A stretch of DNA of 64,000 nucleotides. Source: Clostridia bacterium. Its GTDB lineage: Bacteria > Bacillota > Clostridia > Christensenellales > Aristaeellaceae. The notes under the pieces are model-generated. The model was not told where the DNA came from, did not search any database, and saw only the letters and a program-made list of their open reading frames with translations. Of the stretch, positions 56,254 to 64,000 are shown piece after piece (positions within the stretch are counted from its first letter, which is position 1; every line of letters starts with the position of its first letter). The stretch spans positions 22,773 to 86,772 of the forward strand of contig JAFQQT010000040.1 in assembly GCA_017410455.1 (NCBI GenBank). The letters run 5' to 3'. Both the position numbers and the translations under genes were made by a program.

Positions 56254-59085
56254 ATGAACGATTTCATCCGCATCCACGGCGCAAGGGAAAACAACCTGCG
56301 CAATATCGACCTGACCATCCCCCGCGACAAGCTGGTGGTGATGACCGGCCTGTCCGGCTCGGGCAAGTCCTCCCTGGCCTTTGACACCCTCTACGCCGAG
56401 GGCCAGCGGCGCTATGTGGAGAGCCTGAGCAGCTACGCCCGGCAGTTCCTGGGCCAGATGGAAAAGCCGGACGTGGACGCCATTGAGGGCCTTTCCCCCG
56501 CCATCTCCATCGACCAGAAGACCACCAGCCGCAACCCCCGCTCCACCGTGGGCACGGTGACGGAGATCCACGATTATCTGCGCCTCCTCTGGGCGCGCAC
56601 CGGCCACCCCCACTGTCCCTCCTGCGGGAAGGAGATCCGCCAGCAGACCGTGGACCAGATGGTGGACGCCATGTGCGCCTACCCGGAGCGGACGCGCTTC
56701 CAGGTGCTGTCCCCCGTCATCCGCGCCAAGAAGGGCGAGCATGCCAAGGTCTTCGAGGAGGCCCGCAAGGCCGGCTTTGTCCGCGTGCGCGTGGACGGGG
56801 AGATGTACGAGATCGACGACGTGCCCCAGCTGGACAAGAAGAAGCGCCACTCCATCGAGATCGTCGTTGACCGCCTGATCGTCCGCCCGGGCAAGGAGTT
56901 CCAGTCTCGCCTGGCCGACTCCATCGAGACGGCTACGACCCGCTCCGGTGGCCTGGTCATCATGGATATGATGGACGGCAACGAGCTGCTGTTCTCCATG
57001 AATTACGCCTGCCCGGACTGCAACATCTCCATCGAGGAGCTGGCCCCGCGCATGTTCTCCTTCAACAGCCCCTTCGGCGCATGCCCGGTCTGCTCGGGCC
57101 TGGGCAGCCGCATGGTCATCAGCGAGGAGATCCTCTTCCCCGACCGCAGCCTCTCCCTGCGCCAGGGCGGCCTGAACGCCATGGGCTTCAACTCGGCGGA
57201 CACGGGCGGCGTCACCGCGCAGTACTTCGCCGCGCTGGCGGACAAGTACGGCTTCACCATGGACACCCCGGTGAAGGATATCCCCGAGAAGGGCATGAAA
57301 GCCCTGCTCTACGGCACCGGCGCGGAAAAGCTGACCCTCGTCTACGACACGCCCACCGGCCAGGGCAAGTACACCACCACCTTCGAGGGCGTCATCCCCG
57401 CGATGGAGCGCCGCTATCAGGAGACCTCGTCGGAAACGATGAAGATCGCCTACGAGGAGTACATGGCCGAGGAGCCCTGCCCCGCCTGCCAGGGCCTGCG
57501 CCTGAAGCCCGAGGCACTGGGCGTGACGGTGGGCGGGCGGAACATCGCCGAGGTATCGAACCTGTCCATCGAGAAGGCCCGGTGCTTCTTCCAGCAGCTG
57601 GAGCTGAGCGAGACGGAAACCATGATCGCCGCGCCCATCCTGCGGGAGATCGACGCCCGCATGGGATTCCTGATCGACGTGGGTCTGAGCTACCTGACCC
57701 TCTCCCGCGCGGCAGGCAGCCTCTCCGGCGGCGAGGCGCAGCGCATCCGCCTGGCGACGCAGATCGGCTCGGCCCTCATGGGTGTGCTGTACATCCTGGA
57801 CGAACCCTCCATCGGCCTGCATCAGCGCGATAATCAGAAGCTGATCGCCACCCTGCAGCGCATGCGCGACCTGGGCAATACCCTCATCGTCGTCGAGCAT
57901 GACGAGGACACCATGCGCGCCGCCGACTGGATCGTCGATATCGGCCCCGGCGCAGGCATCCACGGCGGACACATCGTCGCCGAAGGCACGTTTGACGACA
58001 TCTGCGCAAATGAAAACAGCATCACCGGCGCATTCCTCTCCGGCAGGCGGAAGATCGCCGTACCCGAGACCCGCCGCCAGCCCCAGGGCTTCCTGACCGT
58101 GCGCGGCGCGAAGGAGCACAACCTGCGCAACATCGACGCGTCCTTCCCGCTGGGCTGCCTGTGCTGCGTCACCGGCGTTTCTGGCTCGGGCAAGTCGAGT
58201 CTGGTCAACGGCATCCTGCACCCCCATCTGGCGAAGGTGCTCAACCGGGCCAAGACCCGCGTGGGCAAGTTCGATGCCATCGAGGGCGTGGAGCAGCTGG
58301 ACAAGATCATCTGCATCGACCAGAGCCCCATCGGCCGCACGCCGCGTTCCAACCCGGCAACGTACACCGGCCTGTTCGACCAGATCCGCAAGCTCTTCGC
58401 CGCCACGCCGGAGGCGAAGGCGCGCGGCTACAAGGAGAACCGTTTCTCCTTCAACGTCAAGGGCGGACGGTGCGAAAGCTGCTCCGGCGACGGTCTGGTC
58501 AAAATTGAGATGCACTTCCTGCCGGATATCTACGTCCCCTGCGAGGTCTGCAAGGGCCGCCGCTACAACCGCGAGACCCTGGAGGTCACCTTCAAGGGCA
58601 AGTCCATCTACGACGTGCTGGAAATGAACGTGGAGGAGGCCATGGCCTTCTTCGAGAACCACCCCAGCATCCTGCGCAAGCTGGAGACCCTCTACGACGT
58701 GGGCCTGGGCTACATGAAGCTGGGCCAGGCCTCCACGACCCTCTCCGGCGGCGAGGCCCAGCGCGTGAAGCTGGCCACCGAGCTTTCCCGCCGCGCCACG
58801 GGCCGCACCGTGTACCTCCTGGACGAGCCCACCACGGGCCTGCACACCGCCGACGTGGAGAAGCTCATCAGCGTCCTGCAGCAGCTGACGGACACGGGCA
58901 ACACGGTCATCGTCATCGAGCACAACCTGGACGTGATCAAGGTGGCGGACTGGCTGATCGACCTGGGCCCCGAGGGCGGCGACGGCGGCGGCACGATTGT
59001 CTGCGCCGGTACGCCGGAGACGGTGGCGGCGTGCGAGGGGTCGTATACGGGCATGTTCCTTAAGCCGCTGCTGACATATAAGTAA
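56254..59085 (+). CDS. uvrA: UvrABC excinuclease subunit A
   Basis: UvrA is the damage-recognition ATPase of nucleotide excision repair, acting with UvrB. The 943-residue protein is of normal length. It has Walker [21 protein letters not shown], a first zinc finger (CPSCGKEI and CPDC..CPVC), signature [32 protein letters not shown], then the second Walker [15 protein letters not shown], the zinc finger [14 protein letters not shown] and the second signature [16 protein letters not shown] with [10 protein letters not shown]. The ATG at 56254 follows GCGAGGTAA. uvrB and uvrC are not in the window. Confidence 0.97.
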   Translation: MNDFIRIHGARENNLRNIDLTIPRDKLVVMTGLSGSGKSSLAFDTLYAEGQRRYVESLSSYARQFLGQMEKPDVDAIEGLSPAISIDQKTTSRNPRSTVGTVTEIHDYLRLLWARTGHPHCPSCGKEIRQQTVDQMVDAMCAYPERTRFQVLSPVIRAKKGEHAKVFEEARKAGFVRVRVDGEMYEIDDVPQLDKKKRHSIEIVVDRLIVRPGKEFQSRLADSIETATTRSGGLVIMDMMDGNELLFSMNYACPDCNISIEELAPRMFSFNSPFGACPVCSGLGSRMVISEEILFPDRSLSLRQGGLNAMGFNSADTGGVTAQYFAALADKYGFTMDTPVKDIPEKGMKALLYGTGAEKLTLVYDTPTGQGKYTTTFEGVIPAMERRYQETSSETMKIAYEEYMAEEPCPACQGLRLKPEALGVTVGGRNIAEVSNLSIEKARCFFQQLELSETETMIAAPILREIDARMGFLIDVGLSYLTLSRAAGSLSGGEAQRIRLATQIGSALMGVLYILDEPSIGLHQRDNQKLIATLQRMRDLGNTLIVVEHDEDTMRAADWIVDIGPGAGIHGGHIVAEGTFDDICANENSITGAFLSGRRKIAVPETRRQPQGFLTVRGAKEHNLRNIDASFPLGCLCCVTGVSGSGKSSLVNGILHPHLAKVLNRAKTRVGKFDAIEGVEQLDKIICIDQSPIGRTPRSNPATYTGLFDQIRKLFAATPEAKARGYKENRFSFNVKGGRCESCSGDGLVKIEMHFLPDIYVPCEVCKGRRYNRETLEVTFKGKSIYDVLEMNVEEAMAFFENHPSILRKLETLYDVGLGYMKLGQASTTLSGGEAQRVKLATELSRRATGRTVYLLDEPTTGLHTADVEKLISVLQQLTDTGNTVIVIEHNLDVIKVADWLIDLGPEGGDGGGTIVCAGTPETVAACEGSYTGMFLKPLLTYK

Positions 59086-59089
59086 TACG

Positions 59090-59120
59090 ATAGGCCTCGC
59101 GGATTTCCCGCGAGGCCTAT
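59090..59120. terminator. Bidirectional terminator between uvrA and the DUF6273-like gene
   Basis: A perfect 13-bp stem ATAGGCCTCGCGG/CCGCGAGGCCTAT (59090-59102, 59108-59120), followed by a T-rich stretch in the plus direction. Confidence 0.85.
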
Positions 59121-59134
59121 CTCTGTTTATCAGA

Positions 59135-60076
59135 TCAATCAACATTCACCCACACCGCCGGGCGTACGACTGCCTTGTAATCATCAATCGTACTGGCATA
59201 AACATTGCCCTGCGAGTTAACCATAAGCACGCGCTTGCGGCTACCATCCGAATAGGAACGCAGCCACCAGTAGCTGTTCTGGCTGTAGTTCGTGCCAGCA
59301 CCGCGCATCAGAGCATAACTCGTCGCCTTCACCATCCGACTTTCCTTCGTGGTGAGATACTTCGTTGCCTCCGTGGAGCTCAGGAAGAACACCGTATCGT
59401 AAGTATCCGGGCCAGGGCTTCCCGCATTATTGGAGTTGATGGGCGTGGAGTTGTGCGTCGTGGCAATCATCACTTGCTCATCAGCAGTGAACGCTTCGTT
59501 GAAAAAATCGCTCTGCAACCACTTTCGAACCGAAGAATTGCTCCAATTGATCGCCATCGGCATATGATGGTAGGGCTGCACATCAAGGCCGTAGCGGCTC
59601 AACAGGAGCACCTGCGAACCACGACGATCAAGCACGATCCACTCAATGGGTTCTGCACCGTTGTTGTACACGCCATCCTGCTCGTAGCTGCCAAAGGTCA
59701 CAACGCTGCCAACGGTCGCATTGCGCAGAGCCGAGTAGGACGAGTTATCATACATCGTTGCCGTTCCAAGACGCCAATAGCCACACAGGACGCATCCATA
59801 TCCATACTCATCCCACACATGCGCCTCGTAACCACTCAGAGGGATGTCAGAACCATGGCCAACCTGTTCTCCACAACCGCAACAGAAGACAAGCTCCTTC
59901 TCCAGCAGGATATGCGTATCCTCGCCCAGCGACATGTAGTATGTCGGATAGGTATTGTAGGTGTCTGTTCCTTCCGGACAACCACAGTCAGCTATCTCAC
60001 CGTGTTCCGCGAACACTATTTGAGCAACCAGCAATAGTATCAGCAGCGCGAGGCTCGTAACAGCAACCTTTTTCAT
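59135..60076 (-). CDS. Secreted DUF6273-like protein
   Basis: The 313-residue protein has a signal peptide (MKKVAVTSLALLILLLVAQIVFAEHG). Residues 27-105 hold paired cysteines (DCGCPEG, VFCCGCGE, GCVLCGY) that could bind zinc. From about 120 the DUF6273 pattern follows: VGSVVTFGSYEQDG, PIEWIVLDRRGSQVLLLSRY, WSNSSVRKWLQSDFFNEAF, DTVFFLSSTEATKYL, NSYWWLRSYSDG and ending VVRPAVWVNVD. DUF6273 domains occur in secreted Firmicutes proteins of unknown role. It is divergent from a small XRE regulator, and its promoter overlaps a palindromic operator, so it is probably repressed by that regulator. Confidence 0.85.
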   Translation of the reverse strand: MKKVAVTSLALLILLLVAQIVFAEHGEIADCGCPEGTDTYNTYPTYYMSLGEDTHILLEKELVFCCGCGEQVGHGSDIPLSGYEAHVWDEYGYGCVLCGYWRLGTATMYDNSSYSALRNATVGSVVTFGSYEQDGVYNNGAEPIEWIVLDRRGSQVLLLSRYGLDVQPYHHMPMAINWSNSSVRKWLQSDFFNEAFTADEQVMIATTHNSTPINSNNAGSPGPDTYDTVFFLSSTEATKYLTTKESRMVKATSYALMRGAGTNYSQNSYWWLRSYSDGSRKRVLMVNSQGNVYASTIDDYKAVVRPAVWVNVD

Positions 60077-60121
60077 TATCCCAACCTCCTTATTTTCGGC
60101 AATTCATTGCCATTTGACCGT

Positions 60122-60170
60122 ATTATACACCACTTCTGGTGTATTTGTCAATACACCAAATCAGATGTGT
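60122..60170 (-). promoter_or_regulatory. Promoter with two palindromic operators
   Basis: For the minus-strand gene, consensus -35 TTGACA (60146-60151) and -10 TATAAT (60122-60127) are spaced by 18 bp. The perfect palindrome ATACACCA-CTTC-TGGTGTAT (60125-60144) fills the spacer. A weaker copy (60151-60170, ATACACCA..GATGTGT) starts 26 bp away towards the XRE gene. A protein bound here would block the promoter. Confidence 0.8.
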
Positions 60171-60196
60171 CATAATTTATGCAGAGGTGATTCTGC

Positions 60197-60406
60197 ATGA
60201 AAGAATACTGGGAGATCCTCCGCGAGCTGCGGGAAGATCACGACCTGCGTCAGGCTGACGTGGCCGCCGTCCTCCACACCACCCAGCAGGTCTATTCCCG
60301 CTATGAAAAGGGCGTGAACGAAATGCCCATCCGCCATCTGCGCACACTCTGCCAGTTCTACCACGTGAGCGCCGATTATGTGCTCAGCCTCCCCTGCAAA
60401 GAGTGA
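60197..60406 (+). CDS. XRE-family helix-turn-helix regulator
   Basis: The 69-residue protein is one HTH domain: YWEILRELREDHDLRQADVA, then VLHTTQQVYSRYEKGVNEMP (recognition helix) and LCQFYHVSADYVLSL. It is a small phage-repressor-like regulator. The ATG at 60197 follows GAGGTGA. Palindromic operators lie between it and the divergent secreted gene, so it probably controls that gene and itself. Confidence 0.9.
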   Translation: MKEYWEILRELREDHDLRQADVAAVLHTTQQVYSRYEKGVNEMPIRHLRTLCQFYHVSADYVLSLPCKE

Positions 60407-60412
60407 TTCCTT

Positions 60413-60464
60413 CCCGAAACATACCCTATCTATCATTCAAGGTATGTTTCGGGAGTTTTCTTTT
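60413..60464 (+). terminator. Terminator of the XRE gene
   Basis: CCCGAAACATACC (60413-60425) pairs perfectly with GGTATGTTTCGGG (60441-60453), followed by AGTTTTCTTTT. Confidence 0.9.
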
Positions 60465-60619
60465 CCTCTCCGCTGGACAAAACCGCCCCATCGCTGCGTT
60501 GTATAGCCATGGGAGAAACAACTTCCTGCCGGCGACAAAGGAAAACGCTGCCGGCGTGTCGAATCTCTGCCGTATACGAATGCAACATCTGATCAACCAA
60601 TGCCAAAGGCGGTGACCCC

Positions 60620-63262
60620 ATGTCCCTGATTTCCGTCATCATCCCCACCCGCAACCGGCGGGAGCTGCTGCTGCGCGCCATCGACAGCGTCCTCAGCCAG
60701 ACCCACGAGGAGCTCGAAATCATCGTCATCGACGACGCCTCCGACGACGGCACGCAGGCCGCCGTGCTGGACCTGCACGAGGAGCGGGTGCAGTATGTCC
60801 GCCTGCCGGAGCAGCAAGGAGCCTGCGCCGCCCGCAACCGGGGCATTGACATGGCCCGGGGCGAGTTCATCGCCTTCCAGGACAGCGATGACGTGTTCCA
60901 CGAGGACAAGCTGGAAAAGCAGCTGGCTTATCTGACCGAAACCGGCGCGGACGTGGTGGCCTGCGCGATGAACCGCATCAGCTGGGACGGCGAGGGCGAG
61001 GTTTTCCCGCCGGAAGCCGCCGACCGCCCGCTGGAATACCGCGAACTCCTGCTGGAGAACCTCTGCAGCACCCAGTGCCTGCTGGGCCGTGCGGAGGTCT
61101 TCCGCGCGGTGCGCTTTGACGAGCAGCTGCCGAGATTGCAGGACTGGGATCTGATGCTGCGCGTCGCCCGGGAATACAGCGTCCGGCTGGACGCCCGCCC
61201 GCTGGTGGACGTGCACATCCAGCCCGACAGCCTCTCCCGTCAGCCGCAGAAGCTGCTGGCGGCGCTGCGGCGGCTCTACGCCCGCTATCACGCGGATATC
61301 TGCCAGCCGGACGCGCCGCTGGTGAACGGCGAGCGGGTGGACATGCGCTGGCTGCGCGCGCTGGTGGATGCGGCGGAGCAATGCGGCGAGGAGCCCTGGA
61401 CGCAGGAGCTGCTCGAGCACGCCCCCGACTGGGTCTACCGCCGGGGCGAGGCGGCGGATTACGCCCGCACGCTCATCCATGTGGGCGTGGACAGGGGGCA
61501 GCCGTCGCTGCTGCCGGACACCCTCGTGCTCCACATGAACCTGCGCTATTTCGCGCCTGCGCCGGGGCTGCGCTTCCTGCCCCTGCCGCTGCTGCGGGAT
61601 GCGCTGCGCGCCAACCCCGAGGGCGCATCCTTCGACGGCAAATGGGCGGCGGAGGGCCACGATCCCCTGCCGGAGGCCATCCGCCAGCTGACCACGCGCT
61701 TTGACCGCCGCACCGTGTGGGAGATCCTCGCCGGCGCTTACGGCGGGGCGCGGGTCGCGGCTGCCCTGGCCAACACCGATCTGCTGATGATGCCCGAATG
61801 GGCCCGCGCCCTGCAGGGGCTCGACCTCCACCTGCGCAACGCCCCGGTCAGGCGCATCGCCGTGTACTACCACAGCCTGCGCTTTGGCGGCGTGCAGCAG
61901 ACCGCCGCGGCCCTCATCCGCCTCTGGGTGCAGATGGGGTATGAGGTGACGCTCATCACCGCCCAGGATCCTACGGAGGAGGATTACCCCATCCCCGACC
62001 GGGTAAAGCGCCGGGTGATCCCCGCCTTCGACCCGGCGGATGGCGCGGCCCGCAGCGCCCATGTGCTGGAGCTGGTGCGCGCGGCGAAGGCCTCCGACCT
62101 GCTGGTTTACCACGCCTGGGCTGACCCCATGATCCTCTTTGACCTGCTGGCCGTGCGCAGCATGGGCGTGCGCTTCCTCGTCCACACCCACAGCGTGTTC
62201 ACCATGCCCCTGCTGGAAAACGGCATGGCGGACCGCTTCCAGTGCCTGCCGGATGTGTATGCCCTGGCCGACGGCGTGGTGACGCTCTCGGATGTGGATC
62301 AGAAATACTGGAAGCAGGTCAACGCCCGGGTGTACACCACCGTCAACCCGCTGACCTACGACCCCGCCGTCACCCCCGTGAACGCCCTGCGGGGCAGAAC
62401 CGTGCTCTGGGCGGGGCGCATATCGCCCGAGAAGCGCCCCATGGACGCCATCGCCGCCATGCAGCATGTGATCAACCATGTCCCCGACGCGAAGCTGATC
62501 ATGCTGGGCAGCGGCGACGATGCGCTGATGGGCAGCCTCCGGGGCAGCATCATCTCCGGCGGGCTGGCCGGCAAGGTGGAGCTGGTGGGCTTCACCCCCG
62601 ATACGGCCGAGTACTTCCGCCAGGCGGATGTGTTCCTGTGCACCAGCGCCTATGAGGGCTTCAGCCTCACCATGGCCGAGGCCATGACCCACGGCGTGCC
62701 CGTGGTGACCTACGACATGCCCTACCTGACCGTACTGTCCGGCGGAGGGCACATCTCCGTCCCCCAGGGGGATGCCTATGCCGCCGGCAACGCGCTGATC
62801 CGCCTGCTGACCGATTCGGGCCTCCTGCAGGCCATGGGCGCCCAGGCCCGCCAGCACGCCGAGACCCGCCTGAACATCGACCAGGCCGCCATGTGGCAGC
62901 GCATCCTGGATGACCAGTTCCACAGCCTGTCGCCCATGGTGCTCACCGGGGCGGAGGCCACCATGCTGGCCACCATCCGCCAGCACATCGCCATGATGCA
63001 TCGCCCCGCCACCGCTGAGAATGGGATGTACCAGACGGTCTTCGTGCCCATGCCTGAATCCGGCCCGGCGAAGACGCTGCGCAAGAAGACCGCCACCTTC
63101 CTGCAGGTGCTGCTCATCGAGGGCCCCAAAGGCGTGGCCCGGGTGATGAAGGAGAAGCGCAAGGCCCGCAAAGCCGCCCCTGCCGGCATGGGCTGGACAG
63201 GCCGCAACCCCACCGCCGCGCCCGCCGGGGACGCATCCAGGAAAGGAGACGAAGCCGAATGA
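60620..63262 (+). CDS. Bifunctional glycosyltransferase (GT2-GT4 fusion)
   Basis: The 880-residue protein has two glycosyltransferase modules. Residues 1-240 are GT2 (GT-A fold): SVIIPTRNRRELLLRAIDSV, VIDDASDDGT, ARNRGIDMARG and the DxD-type FQDSDDVF. After a central helical part (about 250-400) comes a GT4 (GT-B fold): RIAVYYHSLRFGGVQQTAAA, VLWAGRISPEKRPMDAIAA, KLIMLGSGDD and the EX7E region YEGFSLTMAEAMTHGVPVV. It probably extends a surface polysaccharide or teichoic-acid-type glycan with two sugars. The ATG follows AAAGGCGG. The last four bases overlap the nitroreductase gene; no other polysaccharide genes are adjacent. Confidence 0.9.
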   Translation: MSLISVIIPTRNRRELLLRAIDSVLSQTHEELEIIVIDDASDDGTQAAVLDLHEERVQYVRLPEQQGACAARNRGIDMARGEFIAFQDSDDVFHEDKLEKQLAYLTETGADVVACAMNRISWDGEGEVFPPEAADRPLEYRELLLENLCSTQCLLGRAEVFRAVRFDEQLPRLQDWDLMLRVAREYSVRLDARPLVDVHIQPDSLSRQPQKLLAALRRLYARYHADICQPDAPLVNGERVDMRWLRALVDAAEQCGEEPWTQELLEHAPDWVYRRGEAADYARTLIHVGVDRGQPSLLPDTLVLHMNLRYFAPAPGLRFLPLPLLRDALRANPEGASFDGKWAAEGHDPLPEAIRQLTTRFDRRTVWEILAGAYGGARVAAALANTDLLMMPEWARALQGLDLHLRNAPVRRIAVYYHSLRFGGVQQTAAALIRLWVQMGYEVTLITAQDPTEEDYPIPDRVKRRVIPAFDPADGAARSAHVLELVRAAKASDLLVYHAWADPMILFDLLAVRSMGVRFLVHTHSVFTMPLLENGMADRFQCLPDVYALADGVVTLSDVDQKYWKQVNARVYTTVNPLTYDPAVTPVNALRGRTVLWAGRISPEKRPMDAIAAMQHVINHVPDAKLIMLGSGDDALMGSLRGSIISGGLAGKVELVGFTPDTAEYFRQADVFLCTSAYEGFSLTMAEAMTHGVPVVTYDMPYLTVLSGGGHISVPQGDAYAAGNALIRLLTDSGLLQAMGAQARQHAETRLNIDQAAMWQRILDDQFHSLSPMVLTGAEATMLATIRQHIAMMHRPATAENGMYQTVFVPMPESGPAKTLRKKTATFLQVLLIEGPKGVARVMKEKRKARKAAPAGMGWTGRNPTAAPAGDASRKGDEAE

Positions 63263-63786
63263 ACACCCTGGACGCCATCCGCACCCGCCGCAGCTACCGC
63301 GGCAGGTTCCTGCCCACGCCCGTGCCCCACGAGCACCTGATGGCCATCATGGAGGCCGGCCTGCAGGCGCCTTCGGGCTGCAACAAACAGACCACCTCCC
63401 TCATCGCCGTGGATGACCCGGAGGCGCTGGCCCGGCTGCATGCCGTCATCGATCCGCCGGTGGGCGAAACCGCCCCGGCCATGATCTGCGTGCTGACCCG
63501 GCCCATCATCGCCTACCGCGACCGCACCTTCTTCGTGCAGGACTACGCCGCCGCCATCCAGAACATGCTCCTGGCCATTGCCGACCTGGGCTACGCGAGC
63601 TGCTGGTACGAGGGCCACATCACCGATGCGGACCGCATCGGCGACCAGATGGCCCGCATCCTCGGCGTGCCGGAGGAATACCAGCTGGTGTGCTTCCTGC
63701 CCGTGGGTGTGCCTGCGGAGGAGGCAAAGACGCCGCCCAAACAGCCCCTGGAAAGCCGCTGCTGCTTCAACCGCTTCAGCCTGTGA
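63259..63786 (+). CDS. Nitroreductase-family flavoprotein
   Basis: The 175-residue protein shows the FMN-binding N-terminus MNTLDAIRTRRSYRGRFLPT, the PSGCNKQTT segment (after AGLQAPS), DYAAAIQNMLLAIADLGYAS and the C-terminal GVPEEYQLVCFLPVG. This is a single-domain nitroreductase with the typical fold, using NAD(P)H and FMN to reduce nitro compounds or quinones. It overlaps the GT gene by four bases (ATGA), which suggests co-expression though no functional link is obvious. Confidence 0.92.
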   Translation: MNTLDAIRTRRSYRGRFLPTPVPHEHLMAIMEAGLQAPSGCNKQTTSLIAVDDPEALARLHAVIDPPVGETAPAMICVLTRPIIAYRDRTFFVQDYAAAIQNMLLAIADLGYASCWYEGHITDADRIGDQMARILGVPEEYQLVCFLPVGVPAEEAKTPPKQPLESRCCFNRFSL

Positions 63787-63835
63787 CGCCTGCCGCGCCT
63801 CCACTGCCGTGGCGCGGCTTTTCTGTCGCCTTGAA

Positions 63836-64000
63836 TTTACAATGTAAGTGCAACAGGGAAAAGAAATAGTGACTCAAAGAGGAAACTCCTTTAGAATAGT
63901 GTTTGCGGACAACTACGAAAGGAGTAACCCAATGAGTCACTACCGACATCTTAGCATAAAAGAGCGGGAAAGTATACTGAAACTTTCAGCAGAAGGGAAA
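63836..64000 (+). mobile_element. Left end of an IS30-family insertion sequence
   Basis: The AT-rich stretch from about 63836 (TTACAATGTAAGTGCAACAG) begins where GC-rich sequence stops and probably includes the terminal inverted repeat; the exact end is uncertain. A transposase gene starts at 63932 after AAAGGAG. Confidence 0.75.
63932..64000 (+). CDS. IS30-family transposase, N-terminal fragment at window edge
   Basis: The first 23 codons read MSHYRHLSIKERESILKLSA followed by EGK, the helix-turn-helix start of IS30-type transposases (YxHLTxxERxxI). The start follows AAAGGAGT. The DDE catalytic domain lies outside the window. The base composition is clearly lower in GC than that of neighbouring genes, as expected of mobile DNA. 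Confidence 0.85.
   Translation, partial: MSHYRHLSIKERESILKLSAEGK

Noticed and set aside
56185-59145. 986-codon minus-strand open frame opposite uvrA
   Set aside because: The uvrA frame is certain and this frame is its shadow.
60593-63001. 802-codon minus-strand open frame opposite the glycosyltransferase
   Set aside because: Shadow frame with His/Gly/Val-rich composition and no RBS.

Overview
The window comes from a high-GC, Gram-positive-type bacterium. Ribosome binding sites are strong AGGAGG types placed 5-10 nt before the starts. Promoters are sigma-A-like with 16-18 bp spacers. Many signal peptides are of the MKRxLxLxLxLLMxLSxxPAxAE type. The gene content (GH3, GH5, GH26, GH43 and GH94 enzymes, a LytTR/GHKL two-component system, a TnpX-type serine recombinase remnant and an IS30-type element) suggests an anaerobic, plant-fibre-using Clostridia member of a gut or rumen community. 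This assignment is inference; the window holds no rRNA gene. No intact tRNA gene or CRISPR array was seen.

Positions 1-14,000: carbohydrate genes on the minus strand are a probable GH2 start at the window edge, a sugar-phosphate isomerase-like TIM barrel, a decayed GH43 tail, a triplicated secreted beta-barrel protein, a secreted GH5 with Ig-like domains, and two GH43 enzymes. Between them lie plus-strand nagB and an AraC/GyrI-like regulator, then a minus-strand double-flavodoxin reductase, and recQ at the end.

Positions 14,300-38,540 are the most distinctive part. A two-component system (GHKL kinase and LytTR regulator, 23,394-25,474, plus strand) sits between minus-strand operons built around three secreted or anchored GH3 enzymes and one very large GH3, all with circularly permuted domain order (C-terminal domain first, TIM barrel last). 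Two of them are each followed by a member of an unrecognised secreted protein family. One operon continues into an NCS2-type permease, a canonical cytoplasmic GH3 and a GtrA-like membrane protein. Another carries a CBM-like secreted protein and a small four-helix membrane protein. Sites matching the LytTR consensus (ACCGTTC[GA]T, or ACCGTTTGA) lie upstream of all three GH3 operon starts, and one pair has the typical 12-bp spacing. I infer a local signal-responsive regulon for beta-glycoside degradation.

Positions 38,545-44,250: the scar of a decayed mobile element (amidoligase fragment joined to a serine recombinase tail), dispersed palindromic repeats, an M16C peptidase, small genes, a Phd/RelE-type toxin-antitoxin pair with a clear operator, and an array of hairpins.

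Positions 44,251-64,000: a GH94 phosphorylase on the minus strand, then mostly plus-strand genes. These are an alpha/beta hydrolase; an operon of FMN reductase, HAD phosphatase and secreted GH26 mannanase; an LRR protein; an unrecognised 661-residue protein overlapping an HD-domain protein; an ion-transporter superfamily permease; uvrA with a possible SOS box; a secreted DUF6273-like protein divergent from an XRE regulator with palindromic operators; a GT2-GT4 fusion; a nitroreductase; and the first bases of an IS30-family transposase.
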